Part shown: piece after piece, positions 44,897 through 55,582 of the stretch | How the letters are laid out: each line of letters starts with the position of its first letter | Numbering within the stretch: the first letter of the stretch is position 1 | Origin: Pseudomonadota bacterium | GTDB lineage: Bacteria > Pseudomonadota > Alphaproteobacteria > Rhodobacterales > Rhodobacteraceae | Assembly (NCBI GenBank): GCA_020161655.1 | Contig: JAIUPC010000012.1 | Location: 496,001 to 560,000, forward strand | DNA length: 64,000 nt | Direction of reading: 5' to 3' | The notes under the pieces: generated by a model | Database searches by the model: none | What the model was told of the DNA's origin: nothing | The model's input: the letters and a program-made list of their open reading frames with translations, nothing else | Translations under genes and position numbers: made by a program

Positions 44897-47800
44897 TCAG
44901 CTGCACCCGCTCGTGCCGCCGCAGGTGTTGCACTTCATGCAGGTGCCGTTCCGGACCAGCGTGTAGTTGCCGCATTCGCCGCAGGCCTCGCCCTCGTAGC
45001 CCTGCATCTTGGCCTTGGTGCGGGCGTCCATCGTCACCGTGCCGGTGGCGAGCGCCGTGGCCCCGACCGCGAACGCCGCCTGTGCCGTCGCCGGCACCAG
45101 CGTGTTCAAGGCCGCAATCGGATCGCCCGAAAGCGCGACCGCGCCGACACCGCCCTGCAGGACGATCAGTTCCTGCGGCAGGCGCTTGCGCATGTAGCCG
45201 GTCGAGGCGACCTGCTTCAGCACCTCTAGCGATTTCGACGCTGCCCGGTCGCTCGGCTCGGCCACGTTGGTCTGGCGTTCGTCGGCACTTCCGAGGTCGT
45301 CGAACGAAGCCCCTTTCGGCACGACATGGGCAAGGTCGGTGCGATCAAGGTAGCTCACCGCCAGTTCGCGGAAGATGTAGTCGAGGATCGAGGTCGCCGA
45401 CTTGATCGAGTCGTTGCCCTGCACCATGCCCGCAGGCTCGAATTTGGTGAAGGTGAAGGCATCGACGAATTCCTCAAGCGGAACACCGTATTGCAGGCCG
45501 ACGCTCACCGCGATTGCGAAGTTGTTCATCATCGCCCGGAAGCCAGCGCCTTCCTTGTGCATGTCGATGAAGATCTCGCCGAGCGCGCCGTCCTTGTATT
45601 CGCCGGTGCGCAGGTAGACCTTGTGGCCGCCGACGATAGCCTTCTGGGTATAGCCCTTGCGCCGTTCGGGCAGCTTCTCGCGGTGGGAGCGGATGATCTC
45701 CTTGGCGATGACCTTCTCGACGATCTTCTCGGCCAGAACCATGGCCTTTTCCTGGTTCGACCCCGAGGCGAGGATCTCTTCCGCCTCCTCGTCATCCTCG
45801 ACCAGCGCCGCCGCCAGCGGTTGCGACAGCTTGGAGCCGTCGCGGTAGAGCGCGTTGGCCTTGATGCCAAGGCTCCAGCTCAGCTCGTAAGCCGCGAGGG
45901 TTTCCTCGATCGTGGCGTTGTTGGGCATGTTGATGGTCTTGGAGATGGCGCCCGAGATGAAGCTTTGGGCCGCCGCCATCATGGTGATGTGGCTTTCCAC
46001 CGACAGGAACCGCTTGCCGGTCTTGCCGCAGGGGTTGGCGCAGTCGAAGACGGCGTAGTGCGCCGGCTTCAGGAAGGGCGCTCCTTCCAGCGTCATCGTC
46101 CCGCAGACATGGTCGTTGGCCGCGTCCACTTGCGCCTTGGTGAAGCCGAGGTGACGGAGGAGGTCGAAGGTCGGGTCGGCGAGCTTTTCCGCCGGGATAC
46201 CAAGGGTTTCGCGGCAGAAGCTTTCACCCAGCGTCCACTGGTTGAAGACGAAGCGGATGTCGAAGGCCGAAGGCAGCGCCGCCTCGATCTTGTCGAGTTC
46301 CGCCTGGCCGAAACCGTGGCCGATCAGCGAGGTGTGGTTGATGCCGGGGCAGTTGCCCAAGCTGGCGTGGCCGACAGCATAGGCGATGATCTCTTCGATC
46401 TGCGCCGAACCGTAGCCGAGCGTGGCGAGCGCCGCCGGAACCGAACGGTTGATGATCTTGAAGTAGCCGCCACCGGCCAGCTTCTTGAACTTCACCAGCG
46501 CGAAGTCCGGCTCGATCCCCGTCGTGTCGCAGTCCATCACGAGACCGATGGTGCCGGTCGGCGCGATCACCGTGGACTGGGCATTGCGGTAGCCGTGCTT
46601 TTCACCCAAGGCCAGCGCCTCGTCCCAGGCGGATTTCGCAAGGGCGACAAGGGATTGGTCGGGGCAGTTCACCTGATCGAGCGGCACCGGCTTCACGTCC
46701 AGCGCCTCGTAACCCTCGCTGCGGCCATAGGCAGCGTTGCGGTGGTTGCGGATGACGCGGAGCATGTGGCCGGCGTTCTTGGCATAGCCGGGGAACGGCC
46801 CCAGTTCCGATGCCATCTCGGCCGAGGTCGCATAGCTGACGCCGGTCATGATCGCGGTCAGCGCGCCGCAAAGGGCGCGGCCCTCGTCGCTGTCGTAGCC
46901 AAGGCCCATGTTCATCAGAAGGCCGCCGATATTGGCGTAGCCAAGGCCGAGGGTGCGGAAGTCATAGGACCGCTGGGCGATTTCCTTCGACGGGAACTGC
47001 GCCATCAGGACCGAGATTTCCAGCGTCACGGTCCAGAGCCTCGTGGCGTGGACATAGCCTTCGGCGTCGAACTTGCCGTCCTTGTAGAGCGTCAGAAGGT
47101 TCATCGACGCAAGGTTGCAGGCGGTGTCGTCAAGGAACATGTATTCCGAGCAGGGGTTGGAGCCCCGGATCGCCCCATCCTCGGGGCAGGTGTGCCAGGC
47201 GTTCACCGTGTCATGGAACTGGATGCCGGGATCGGCGCAGGCCCAGGCAGCGTGGCCGACCTGTGCCCAGAGGTCGCGGGCCTTGATGGTCTTGGCGATC
47301 TTGCCGTCTGTGCGGCGGATCAGCTCCCAGTCGGCATCGTCCTTGACGGCCTTCAGGAAGGCATCGGTGACGCGGACCGAGTTGTTGGAGTTCTGGCCGG
47401 AGACGGAGGCATAGGCTTCCGAATCCCAGTCGGTGTCATAGGTCGGGAATTCGATCGAGGCGTAGCCCTGCTTGGCATAGTCGAGCACGCGCTTGACGTA
47501 GGTTTCCGGGATCGCCGCCTTCTTGGCGCCGCGGATCGCGGCCTTGAGCGCCACGTTCTTCACCGGATCGACGGCATCTTCCGAAGACCCGTCCCAGGCG
47601 CGGATCGCCGCGAAAATCTCGTTGAGCTGCCGCTCATGCATCTTCGAGCCGGCGACGAGGCTGGCGACCTTCTGTTCCTCGATGACCTTCCAGTTGATGA
47701 AGGCCTCGATATCGGGGTGATCCATGTCGCAGATCACCATCTTGGCCGCGCGGCGCGTGGTGCCGCCCGACTTGATGGCACCCGCCGCGCGGTCGCCGAT

Positions 47801-48577
47801 CTTCAGGAACCCCATCAGGCCAGAGGATTTGCCGCCGCCTGACAGTTTCTCGCCCTCGCCGCGAAGCGAGGAGAAGTTGGTGCCGGTGCCGGAACCGTAT
47901 TTGAAAAGCCGCGCCTCGCGGACCCAGAGGTCCATGATGCCGCCTTCGTTCACGAGGTCGTCGGAGACGGACTGGATGAAGCAGGCATGGGGCTGCGGAT
48001 GTTCGTAGGCGCTTTCGGACTTCACCAGCTTGCCGGTGACGTGATCGACGTAGAAGTGCCCCTGCGCCGGGCCGTCGACACCGTAGGCCCAGTGCAGGCC
48101 AGTGTTGAACCACTGCGGCGAGTTCGGCGCGGCCATCTGTTCGGCCAGCATGAAGCGCATCTCGTCATAATAGGCCTGCGCATCGGCCTCGGTGGAGAAG
48201 TAGCCGCCCTTCCAGCCCCAATAGGCCCATGCCCCGGCGAGGCGGTCGAAGACCTGCTTGGCCGAGGTTTCGCCGGTGTAGCGGTCGGCGGCCGGAAGAG
48301 CCTCCAGCGCCTTTTCATCGGGGACGGAGCGCCAGAGGAATTCCGGCACGCCCTTTTCCTTGACGGCTTTCAGCCGCGCCGGAACGCCCGCCTTGCGGAA
48401 ATACTTCTGGGCGAGGACGTCGGAGGCCACCTGGCTCCAGCTCTCCGGAACCTCGACCGCCTCGATGCGGAAGACGATCTTGCCATCCGGGTTGCGGATT
48501 TCCGAGGTGGTCGTCGAAAAGACGATCCCTGCATAGGCATCCTGACCAGATTGCGTGAATTTCCGTTCGATCTTCAT
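44897..48577 (-). CDS. nrdJ: adenosylcobalamin-dependent (class II) ribonucleotide reductase
   Basis: 1226 aa; reduces ribonucleotides to deoxyribonucleotides using B12, with or without oxygen. Active-site blocks are [69 protein letters not shown] and [22 protein letters not shown]. The C-terminal zinc-type tail ends in CGECGNY...[17 protein letters not shown] 48577 has AAGGA 8 nt upstream and was preferred to ATG 48586. The promoter region holds a NrdR-like box. No class I genes are in view. Confidence 0.97.
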   Translation of the reverse strand: MKIERKFTQSGQDAYAGIVFSTTTSEIRNPDGKIVFRIEAVEVPESWSQVASDVLAQKYFRKAGVPARLKAVKEKGVPEFLWRSVPDEKALEALPAADRYTGETSAKQVFDRLAGAWAYWGWKGGYFSTEADAQAYYDEMRFMLAEQMAAPNSPQWFNTGLHWAYGVDGPAQGHFYVDHVTGKLVKSESAYEHPQPHACFIQSVSDDLVNEGGIMDLWVREARLFKYGSGTGTNFSSLRGEGEKLSGGGKSSGLMGFLKIGDRAAGAIKSGGTTRRAAKMVICDMDHPDIEAFINWKVIEEQKVASLVAGSKMHERQLNEIFAAIRAWDGSSEDAVDPVKNVALKAAIRGAKKAAIPETYVKRVLDYAKQGYASIEFPTYDTDWDSEAYASVSGQNSNNSVRVTDAFLKAVKDDADWELIRRTDGKIAKTIKARDLWAQVGHAAWACADPGIQFHDTVNAWHTCPEDGAIRGSNPCSEYMFLDDTACNLASMNLLTLYKDGKFDAEGYVHATRLWTVTLEISVLMAQFPSKEIAQRSYDFRTLGLGYANIGGLLMNMGLGYDSDEGRALCGALTAIMTGVSYATSAEMASELGPFPGYAKNAGHMLRVIRNHRNAAYGRSEGYEALDVKPVPLDQVNCPDQSLVALAKSAWDEALALGEKHGYRNAQSTVIAPTGTIGLVMDCDTTGIEPDFALVKFKKLAGGGYFKIINRSVPAALATLGYGSAQIEEIIAYAVGHASLGNCPGINHTSLIGHGFGQAELDKIEAALPSAFDIRFVFNQWTLGESFCRETLGIPAEKLADPTFDLLRHLGFTKAQVDAANDHVCGTMTLEGAPFLKPAHYAVFDCANPCGKTGKRFLSVESHITMMAAAQSFISGAISKTINMPNNATIEETLAAYELSWSLGIKANALYRDGSKLSQPLAAALVEDDEEAEEILASGSNQEKAMVLAEKIVEKVIAKEIIRSHREKLPERRKGYTQKAIVGGHKVYLRTGEYKDGALGEIFIDMHKEGAGFRAMMNNFAIAVSVGLQYGVPLEEFVDAFTFTKFEPAGMVQGNDSIKSATSILDYIFRELAVSYLDRTDLAHVVPKGASFDDLGSADERQTNVAEPSDRAASKSLEVLKQVASTGYMRKRLPQELIVLQGGVGAVALSGDPIAALNTLVPATAQAAFAVGATALATGTVTMDARTKAKMQGYEGEACGECGNYTLVRNGTCMKCNTCGGTSGCS

Positions 48578-49053
48578 CTGCCCCATCCTTTTGCTGTGCC
48601 GCGCGCCCTTCGCGGGGCGTCTTGCGGCTATGGCGCCAGCGGGGCAGCAGCGGGCGCACGTCATCACATCGCGGCGGATGCGCCCGCCGCGTCACGGCCG
48701 CTGATTGACGCGGCCTGTGTATGTGATTGTGTCCCCGTCGAACCGGCCACTAGATATTGTGGCTTCTCCGTCAGCCCATACAAACTGACGTATGTTCACG
48801 GGAGAGGTCAACAGATTTTTGAGGTTTTGCACAGGAGATTTCGGTTGACCGCCCCGAAGGGTTGCGCATGGGGCACAGGGCCTTTGATTCAGCCTCTGCG
48901 GCGGTCGATTGCCGCCAATGCAGGAAGTCGTTTGGGCAGGGCAGTTTGGCGGATTTTCTTGAGCGGGAACTTGAATTTATCACCGGGCGCACACCGGAAC
49001 GCGATAGCCCGCAAACCGCAAAGGCGGTTTGGTGTGACCCAAGGATGGGAAAC
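48578..49053. other. 476-bp gap between nrdJ and tRNA-Pro
   Basis: No convincing gene. It holds the nrdJ promoter (leftward) with NrdR-like boxes at 48717-48762 and, further right, a stretch of AT-rich sequence (48780-48990). Open frames across it run into the tRNA and lack ribosome sites. Confidence 0.5.
48717..48762 (-). promoter_or_regulatory. candidate pair of NrdR boxes upstream of nrdJ
   Basis: CCACTAGATATTGTGG (48747-48762) resembles the NrdR consensus (ACAC-A/T-ATATA-T/A-GTGT). A weaker match, GTGTATGTGATTGTGT (48717-48732), lies three helical turns away (30 bp), the paired spacing expected for NrdR. They are 140-185 bp before the nrdJ start. Confidence 0.5.
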
Positions 49054-49130
49054 TGGTCGGGGCGAGAAGATTCGAACTTCCGACCTACGGTACCCAAAAC
49101 CGTCGCGCTACCAGGCTGCGCTACGCCCCG
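49054..49130 (-). tRNA. tRNA-Pro (anticodon TGG)
   Basis: Read leftward: acceptor CGGGGCG pairs with CGCCCCG; D-arm GCGCAGCCTGGTAGCGC; anticodon stem ACGGT/ACCGT encloses TTTGGGT, giving TGG; T-arm AAGTTCGAATCTT. Encoded 3' CCA corresponds to 49054-49056. Confidence 0.96.
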
Positions 49131-49171
49131 ACGCGGTTGTCTCTAGCGGGTGTCGCGGCGCAGGAAAAGCC

Positions 49172-49648
49172 CTAAGGTTGCCCACAGGGCCAGACAGCAC
49201 CCTCCTGCGCGATCCGGGGATGGCGCATCTCTGCCCCCTCGCCCAGACCCAGGCGCGCCGCGAGCCCGCCCTTGATCTCTAGCACCATGAGGGTTTCCGG
49301 CGGGCCGGGAATCGGCGTCAGGTCGCCGGGAACCGCCCCGGCATGGACCCCGTTCACCCGGCCGTCGGCGCCGATGAACACCATGTCGAGCGGTATGAGC
49401 GTGTTCTTCATCCAGAACGACACCGACTGCGGGCGGTCGTAGATGAAGAGCATCCCGGCGCTTGCCGAAAGCGACTCGCGAAACATCAGCCCCTGTGCGC
49501 GCTCGGCGTTGTCGTCGGCGATCTCGACCGCGAATCGGACGCCCCCCCCCGACCAGCGGAACTCTGCCTGATCTTCGGTGCATGCCGCCGCCGCCGGCCC
49601 GGCCAGCAACATCGACAGGACGAGCCCATGAAGCAACCGGCGGCTCAC
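49172..49648 (-). CDS. DUF192 exported protein
   Basis: 158 aa with a signal peptide (cleaved near AAAAC). The DUF192 core is visible: ERAQGLMFRESLSASAGMLFIYDRPQSVSFWMKNTLIPLDMVFIGADGRV and LEIKGGLAARLGLGEGAEM. Family function is unknown. It begins with GTG at 49648, overlapping the cold-shock gene stop (GTGA), so the two are co-translated, an association common in Rhodobacterales. Confidence 0.9.
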   Translation of the reverse strand: MSRRLLHGLVLSMLLAGPAAAACTEDQAEFRWSGGGVRFAVEIADDNAERAQGLMFRESLSASAGMLFIYDRPQSVSFWMKNTLIPLDMVFIGADGRVNGVHAGAVPGDLTPIPGPPETLMVLEIKGGLAARLGLGEGAEMRHPRIAQEGAVWPCGQP

Positions 49649-50178
49649 TTATGTTCCCGGTGTGCCGCATCCCAGGACGCAACCTGCGCCGCCATGCGGC
49701 CACGTTTTCCCTCGATCACCCTGAGGCAGACCGCCTCGCCGGGCTGAAGGTCGGCGAAGCCAGACCGGCGCAAGACCTCGATATGGATGAAGATGTCCTC
49801 GGGCCGACCGTAGGCATTGGCAAAGCCAAAGCCCTTGACCTTGTCGAACCACTTCACCCGCGCCGGCTCCAGCGGCAGTGCGGCGATCGTGGCGGCATCG
49901 CTGTCGCCGAGATCCTCGATCGGGGCGATGTCTTCCATCTCGGGCGGCAGTATCTCAAGGACCTCGACCGCCTGCGCGCCGCGCTGGGTCTGCTGCACGA
50001 TCACCCGGATGCGCGCATTATCCGCCACGGAGCCTTGTCCGAAGTTCCGCAAGACATTGGCGTGAAGAAGAATATCCCCGCCGCCCTGCTCGGCGACGAT
50101 GAACCCGAAGCCTTTGGCCGGGTCGAACCATTTCACGCGCCCAATGAGTTCGTGCTGGTTCGGTTGTTGTTCTGTCAT
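49645..50178 (-). CDS. two-domain cold-shock protein
   Basis: 177 aa with two CspA-like domains: GRVKWFDPAKGFGFIVAEQGGGDILLHANVL (about 13-75) and ARVKWFDKVKGFGFANAYGRPEDIFIHIEVLR (about 105-170), each with the RNP1-like KGFGF motif; the second RNP2 is DIFIHIEVL. A linker rich in Asp/Glu joins them. It probably binds single-stranded nucleic acid. I chose ATG 50178 (MTEQQPNQHE); the longer frame is unlikely. Confidence 0.9.
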   Translation of the reverse strand: MTEQQPNQHELIGRVKWFDPAKGFGFIVAEQGGGDILLHANVLRNFGQGSVADNARIRVIVQQTQRGAQAVEVLEILPPEMEDIAPIEDLGDSDAATIAALPLEPARVKWFDKVKGFGFANAYGRPEDIFIHIEVLRRSGFADLQPGEAVCLRVIEGKRGRMAAQVASWDAAHREHK

Positions 50179-50285
50179 AGTCACGTATTCCCATCCGCAC
50201 AGCCGGCCATCAAGACCGAGGGCATGAACGGTTGCATCCTTGATCGGGTTGCAGCCGCTTAAACCACACCCGATTGAACTCATAC

Positions 50286-50891
50286 TCAGGGGTACAGGCG
50301 CGTCACGGTCCACTCATCGTCAACCGTTTCTCGCCGCCACTGGAACCTGTCGTGCAGCCGGAATGCCCCATCTGCCCAGAACTCGATTTCCACTGGTCTC
50401 AACCTTATTCCTCCCCAGAAGGAAGGACGTCTAGGCGCCGAACCCTGCGCCGCAGTAACCTTCGCAACATCGGCAAGCAGCTTTGCGCGCGACGTCAACG
50501 GTTCAGATTGACGCGACGCCCAAGCCCCGAGTCTGCTCTGAAGGGAACGCGACGAGAAGTAGGCGTCGGCCTGGCTTCCGTCTTCCCTACTCGTCACACC
50601 ACGCACACGGATCTGCCGTCGAAGACTCTTCCAGTGTACCACGAAGGCAGCCACACCCGCTGCCTCAATCTCACGCGCCTTCACCGATCCGTAATTGGTG
50701 TAAAAGAGAAACGCATCATCCTCAATCTCTTTCAACAGAACCATCCGGGCATTCGGCATGCCCTTTTGGTCAGTTGTCGCAAGGGCAATGGCGTTGGGGT
50801 CGTTGATCTCGGTCTTTTCAGCTTCCGCAAGCCAGGCGCGCGCGATGGCAAAGGGGTCTGCGCCCGCAAAAATCCCGCTCCGTTCAAGCAT
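50286..50891 (-). CDS. pdxH: pyridoxamine 5'-phosphate oxidase
   Basis: 201 aa FMN enzyme that makes pyridoxal phosphate. Motifs: [31 protein letters not shown] (FMN binding), [35 protein letters not shown] and [25 protein letters not shown], ending WTVTRLYP. Length is normal. Its DNA is visibly less GC-rich than its neighbours. It is divergent from fabI. Confidence 0.95.
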   Translation of the reverse strand: MLERSGIFAGADPFAIARAWLAEAEKTEINDPNAIALATTDQKGMPNARMVLLKEIEDDAFLFYTNYGSVKAREIEAAGVAAFVVHWKSLRRQIRVRGVTSREDGSQADAYFSSRSLQSRLGAWASRQSEPLTSRAKLLADVAKVTAAQGSAPRRPSFWGGIRLRPVEIEFWADGAFRLHDRFQWRRETVDDEWTVTRLYP

Positions 50892-51067
50892 TTCCGTCTT
50901 CTCCCTCCGCGCGCGTCGATTGAAGGTCTACCCCCCAACTCGCGCCACGGTTACTCCCCGTCCGGCCCCTTGACAACGGCAGGGGCCGCGATCCGGTCCA
51001 CTTGATGCCATCAGGAACTTCGCCTAATGCTTCGGCAATTGATACGAAAGCACAGGCGGGGACAGAT

Positions 51068-51898
51068 ATGGCAACCAAATTAATGGCGGGCAAGCGCGGC
51101 CTCATCATGGGGCTCGCGAATGACAAGTCGATCGCCTGGGGGATTGCCAAGGCGCTGGCCGATCAGGGGGCGGAGATTGCGCTCTCCTACCAGGGCGAGG
51201 CGCTGAAGAAGCGGGTGGAGCCTTTGGCCGCAGAAATCGGTGCGACCGAGATCGTCGAATGCGATGTGGCGAGCGCGGAGTCGCTCGACGAGCTTTTCGC
51301 CCATCTGAAGAAGGTCTGGGGCAAGCTTGACTTCCTCGTCCATGCCATTGGTTTTTCGGACAAAAACGAACTTCGCGGGCGCTATGTCGAAACCTCGCTG
51401 GCGAACTTCCGCATGACGATGGACATCTCCGTCTACTCCTTCACCGCGGTTTGCCAGCGCGCGGCGGGGATGATGCCGGATGGCGGCTCGCTTCTGACGC
51501 TGACCTATTACGGCGCCGAAAGGGTCATGCCGCATTACAACGTCATGGGCGTGGCCAAGGCCGCGCTTGAAGCTTCGGTGCGCTACATCGCCGAAGACCT
51601 CGGCAAGGACGGCATCCGCTGCAACGCCATCTCCGCCGGCCCGATCAAGACGCTCGCCGCCTCGGGCATCGGCGATTTCCGCTACATCCTGAAGTGGAAC
51701 GAGCTGAATTCACCGCTCCGCCGCAACGTGAGCCAGAGCGACGTCGGCAAATCCGCGCTCTATCTTCTGTCCGACCTCGGCTCGGGCGTGACGGGTGAGG
51801 TTCACCACGTCGATTGCGGCTATCATATCGTCGGCATGAAGGCCGTCGACGCGCCGGACATCGACGCGGTGACGGGGCGCAACGGCAAGGAAAGCTGA
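51068..51898 (+). CDS. fabI: enoyl-ACP reductase (NADH), FabI type
   Basis: 276 aa; last reduction step of fatty-acid elongation. It has the FabI form of the SDR fold: [42 protein letters not shown], and the Tyr-x6-Tyr...Lys set in [18 protein letters not shown], then [23 protein letters not shown] 51068 ([11 protein letters not shown]) is the family's usual start; a frame opening at 51002 is not supported. gpt follows after 1 bp. Confidence 0.96.
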   Translation: MATKLMAGKRGLIMGLANDKSIAWGIAKALADQGAEIALSYQGEALKKRVEPLAAEIGATEIVECDVASAESLDELFAHLKKVWGKLDFLVHAIGFSDKNELRGRYVETSLANFRMTMDISVYSFTAVCQRAAGMMPDGGSLLTLTYYGAERVMPHYNVMGVAKAALEASVRYIAEDLGKDGIRCNAISAGPIKTLAASGIGDFRYILKWNELNSPLRRNVSQSDVGKSALYLLSDLGSGVTGEVHHVDCGYHIVGMKAVDAPDIDAVTGRNGKES

Positions 51899-51899
51899 A

Positions 51900-52403
51900 A
51901 TGAACGATAGGCTGCCCCACGAGAAGGGGTTTCACGTCTCCTGGGACCAGATTCACCGCGACAGCCGGGCGCTGGCCTGGCGGCTTGACGGGCGCGGCCC
52001 GGAAGACGGCGCCTGGCGCGCTATCGTCGCAATCACCCGGGGCGGCCTCGTCCCGGCGATGATCGTCAGCCGCGAGCTTGACGTCCGGGTGATCGACACG
52101 ATCAGCGTGAAAAGCTACGCGCATCAGAACCGCAGCGAAGCCAGGGTCACGAAAAGCCCGCAGGCCGAGCTGATGGGCGATGGCGAGGGCATCCTTGTCA
52201 TCGACGACCTCGTCGATACCGGCAAGACGCTGGAACTGGTGCGGAAGCTCTATCCGAAGGCGCATTTCGCCACGGTCTATGCCAAGCCCTCGGGTCGGCC
52301 GATGGTCGATACCTATATCACCGAGGTCAGCCAGGACACCTGGATCTTCTTCCCCTGGGACATGGCGCTGCAATATGTCCAGCCGTTCCGGGGCGCGGAC
52401 TGA
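51900..52403 (+). CDS. gpt: xanthine-guanine phosphoribosyltransferase
   Basis: 167 aa purine salvage enzyme that makes XMP or GMP from free base and PRPP. The PRPP site is [18 protein letters not shown] and the base site [19 protein letters not shown]. The [16 protein letters not shown] loop is typical of Gpt. It starts 1 bp after the fabI stop, so is co-translated. Confidence 0.94.
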   Translation: MNDRLPHEKGFHVSWDQIHRDSRALAWRLDGRGPEDGAWRAIVAITRGGLVPAMIVSRELDVRVIDTISVKSYAHQNRSEARVTKSPQAELMGDGEGILVIDDLVDTGKTLELVRKLYPKAHFATVYAKPSGRPMVDTYITEVSQDTWIFFPWDMALQYVQPFRGAD

Positions 52404-52468
52404 GGCGCTGACTTGCGCCCCCGGCGCCCGGCGCTACAGTCGCGCCGACCAGACCCGGGAGACACGAC

Positions 52469-53647
52469 ATGACCCTGCCGCTGACGCCTTCCATGGCCGC
52501 GACCGAAGCCCCCCCCGTGATGGAGGCGCGGCGCTGGCTCGATGGCGTCGTGTTTCCGCCGGAGCGCCCCCTCATCAACGTCAGCCAGGCCGCACCGATG
52601 GAGGTGCCGCCACTGGCGCTCAGGGAAGCGCTGGCCGAAGCCGCGCTGAACGACCCTGCCGCCCACCTTTACGGCCCGGTCCTTGGCCTGCCCGCCCTCA
52701 GGGCCGAGATCGCATCGCAATGGTCCGGCATCTATGGCGGCGAGATCGGGGCCGGTGAGGTTGCGATCACCCAAGGGTGCAACCAGGCCTTCTGCGCGAT
52801 AATGTCCACGATGGCCGCAGCGGGGGATGAGGTGATCCTGCCAACCCCATGGTATTTCAACCACAAAATGTGGTTCGACATGCAGGGCATCACGACCGTG
52901 CCCCTGACCACGGGCGCCGGGCTGATCCCCGATGCCGCTGCCGCCGAAGGCCTCATCACGCCCCGCACCAGGGCCATCGTCCTTGTCACCCCGAACAATC
53001 CGGGCGGGGTCGAATATTCTGCCGCAACCGTCCGCGCCTTCTATGAACTCGCTGAGCGGCGCGGCATCGCGCTGATCCTGGATGAGACCTACCGCGATTT
53101 CGACAGCCGCACCGGTGCGCCGCACGACCTTTTCGCCGATCCCGACTGGCGCGGCACGCTTGTCCATCTCTATTCCTTCTCCAAGGCCTTCCGGCTGACC
53201 GGCCACCGGGTCGGCGCGATCATCGCTGATCAGGCGCGGCTGGCCGAGGTCGAGAAATTCCTCGACACCGTCGCCATCTGCCCCGGCCAGCTCGGCCAGA
53301 TCGGCGCGCTCTGGGGGCTGAGAAACCTCGGCCAGTGGGTCGCCGGCGAGCGCGACGAAATCCTTGCCCGCCGCAGGGCACTGGAGGCCGGGTTCGCCAG
53401 CCTGCCCGGCTGGCGGCTGATGGGTTGCGGCGCCTTCTTCGCCTATGCCGAACATCCCTTCGACCTCACCTCCCCCGATCTTGCGAAACGGCTGGTGGCC
53501 GAAGCGGGCATCCTTCTTCTCCCCGGCACGATGTTCCGGCCCGACGACGACCCACGTGGTGCGCGCGAAGTCCGCATCGCCTTTGCCAACATCGGCGTCA
53601 CCGGTATCGGGGAAATGATCGACCGGCTTGCTGCGTTTCGGGTCTGA
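52469..53647 (+). CDS. class I/II PLP aminotransferase
   Basis: 392 aa fold type I enzyme. PLP Lys is in HLYSFSKAFRLTGHRVG (near 238); the Asn and Asp/Tyr ligands are in VTPNNPGGVEYS and ALILDETYRDF. The early TQGCNQAFCAIMSTMAAAGDEVILPTPWYFNH segment shows the phosphate-binding region. The substrate cannot be told; relatives act on aspartate, aromatic or branched amino acids. It follows gpt by 65 bp. Confidence 0.87.
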   Translation: MTLPLTPSMAATEAPPVMEARRWLDGVVFPPERPLINVSQAAPMEVPPLALREALAEAALNDPAAHLYGPVLGLPALRAEIASQWSGIYGGEIGAGEVAITQGCNQAFCAIMSTMAAAGDEVILPTPWYFNHKMWFDMQGITTVPLTTGAGLIPDAAAAEGLITPRTRAIVLVTPNNPGGVEYSAATVRAFYELAERRGIALILDETYRDFDSRTGAPHDLFADPDWRGTLVHLYSFSKAFRLTGHRVGAIIADQARLAEVEKFLDTVAICPGQLGQIGALWGLRNLGQWVAGERDEILARRRALEAGFASLPGWRLMGCGAFFAYAEHPFDLTSPDLAKRLVAEAGILLLPGTMFRPDDDPRGAREVRIAFANIGVTGIGEMIDRLAAFRV

Positions 53648-53724
53648 GCCGGCAAGCGGCCTTGCCCAGACCCTTCTCGTGACCTAAACACCCATAAACT
53701 CGGCCCCCCGGGAGGGAACCAGAC

Positions 53725-55578
53725 ATGTCGACCCCGCTCCGCAGCAAGAAACGCGGAAACACCCTCATCTGGGCTTTGATGGCGATGCTGATGCTCGGGC
53801 TCGTCGGCTTCGGGACCGACAACTTCGGCGGATCGACCCAGTCGATCGGCAGCGTCGGCAAAAAGGACATCGACCTCAGGGACTATGCCCGCGCCGTCCA
53901 GCGCGAGATGCAGGCGACCTCGGCCCAGATGGGCCAACCGGTGAACTTCGCGATGGCCCAGCAGCTTGGCATCGACCAGAGCGTGCTGGCGCGCCTTCTG
54001 GCCTCGGCGGCACTTGAGGGCGAGGCCGACCGGCTTGGCCTGTCCGTCGGCGACGGCGCGGTGCGTGACCGACTCGCCTCTTTCACCGCCTTCAACGGCC
54101 TCGACGGCAAGTTCGACCGCGAGGCCTACAAGCTGGCGCTACAGCGCGAGGGGATGACGGAGGGCGATTTCGAAGGCAAGCTGCGCAACGAGGCGGCGCG
54201 GACGATCCTGCAAAGTGCCGCCCTCGGCGCCACCACCTCGCCCGCGATCCTCGATGACCGGATCACCGCCTGGGCCACCGAAACGCGGGACTTCACCCTT
54301 GCCGAACTGATCCCCTCCGACCTGCCGGCGCCGGTTGCCGCCCCCACCGAGGATCAGATCAAGGCCTATTACGAAGCCCAGCCTCAGCCCTATACGAAGC
54401 CCGAGACGCGGCGCATCACCTATGTCTGGCTCTCGCCCGAAATGCTTGCCGACAAGGTCCAGCTTGACGAGGCGGCGCTCCGCAAGAGCTATGAAGATCG
54501 CATCAAGGAATTCGTGACACCGGAACGCCGGCTGGTCGAAAAGCTCGTCTATCCCGACATGGCCGCTGCCGAAGCTGCGAAGACGCGGCTCGACAAGGGT
54601 GAGGTCGATTTCGCCGGGCTGGCCAAGGAGCGCGGGCTGGAGCTTGCGGATTTGGACCTTGGCGAAGTGTCGAAGGAAGACCTCGGGCCTGCGGGCGATG
54701 CTGTCTTCGCGCTGACCGCGCCTGGCATCGCCGGCCCCATCGACACCGACCTCGGCCCCGCCCTCTTCGCGATGAACGGCATCCTCGATGCGCAGGAGGT
54801 TACCTTCGAGGAAGCGCGCGAGGATCTGTCCTCCGAAGCGCAGTTCGATCAGGCGCGGCGGATGATCGCGGAAGAGAACGACACGCTTCAGGACCTTCTG
54901 GCCAGCGGCGCCACGCTTGAGGATGTCACCAAGGAAAGCGACATGCAGCTTTTCACCATCGAGTTCGACGCGACGACGCAGGACGGCATCGCCGCCTATG
55001 CGCCCTTCCGCGATGCCGCGCTGAAAGCGAAGGAAGGTGATTTCCCGGCCCTCACCGCGCTTGACGACGGCGGGGTCTTTGCCCTCAGGCTCGACGGGAT
55101 CGACCCGCCGGCGCTGAGGCCGCTCGACGAGGTGCGCGATCAGGTGGTGGCCGACTGGGCGAAGGCCGAGACTCTGGCGGCACTTGGCCGGCTCGCGACC
55201 GAGACTGCCGGGAAATTTTCCGATCCCACCCTTCTTGAATCCTCGGGCCTCGTGACCACCCGCTATGACGATTTCGCACGGGGCGGCTTCATCGACGGGG
55301 CGCCGCCGGAAGTGGCGGAGAAGGTTTTCGTGATGGAACCCGGCAAGACGGCTGTGGTCGAGGCGGCGGGGCAGGTCTTTCTCCTCGGCCTGCGCCAGGT
55401 GAACGCCGCCGATCTGGCAACGCCCGAAGTGCAGCAGTTCCACAAGCAGGTGGATGAACAGCTGTCGCAGGCTCTGTCGCAGGACATGTTCCAGCTCTTC
55501 ACCCAGACCATCGAGACCCGCGCGGGCATCCAGCTCGATCAGGCGGCGATTGCTGCCGTCAACGCGCAACTGAACTGA
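53725..55578 (+). CDS. ppiD: PpiD-like periplasmic peptidyl-prolyl isomerase
   Basis: 617 aa. One N-terminal membrane anchor (about 13-33) leads to a SurA_N-type chaperone region (about 38-210) and a parvulin/rotamase-like domain (about 240-365), then a helical C-terminal part. It assists folding of proteins leaving the Sec channel. GGAGGGAACC precedes ATG 53725. Only 4 bp separate its stop from trpE, so trpE is probably read from the ppiD promoter as well as any own signal. Confidence 0.88.
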   Translation: MSTPLRSKKRGNTLIWALMAMLMLGLVGFGTDNFGGSTQSIGSVGKKDIDLRDYARAVQREMQATSAQMGQPVNFAMAQQLGIDQSVLARLLASAALEGEADRLGLSVGDGAVRDRLASFTAFNGLDGKFDREAYKLALQREGMTEGDFEGKLRNEAARTILQSAALGATTSPAILDDRITAWATETRDFTLAELIPSDLPAPVAAPTEDQIKAYYEAQPQPYTKPETRRITYVWLSPEMLADKVQLDEAALRKSYEDRIKEFVTPERRLVEKLVYPDMAAAEAAKTRLDKGEVDFAGLAKERGLELADLDLGEVSKEDLGPAGDAVFALTAPGIAGPIDTDLGPALFAMNGILDAQEVTFEEAREDLSSEAQFDQARRMIAEENDTLQDLLASGATLEDVTKESDMQLFTIEFDATTQDGIAAYAPFRDAALKAKEGDFPALTALDDGGVFALRLDGIDPPALRPLDEVRDQVVADWAKAETLAALGRLATETAGKFSDPTLLESSGLVTTRYDDFARGGFIDGAPPEVAEKVFVMEPGKTAVVEAAGQVFLLGLRQVNAADLATPEVQQFHKQVDEQLSQALSQDMFQLFTQTIETRAGIQLDQAAIAAVNAQLN

Positions 55579-55582
55579 GGCC

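Noticed and set aside
45326-47842. 838-codon open frame on + opposite nrdJ
   Set aside because: Mirror frame caused by high GC; no recognisable domain, while nrdJ on the other strand is certain.
48862-49146. 94-codon open frame on + crossing tRNA-Pro
   Set aside because: Reads through a tRNA gene on the other strand and has no ribosome site.
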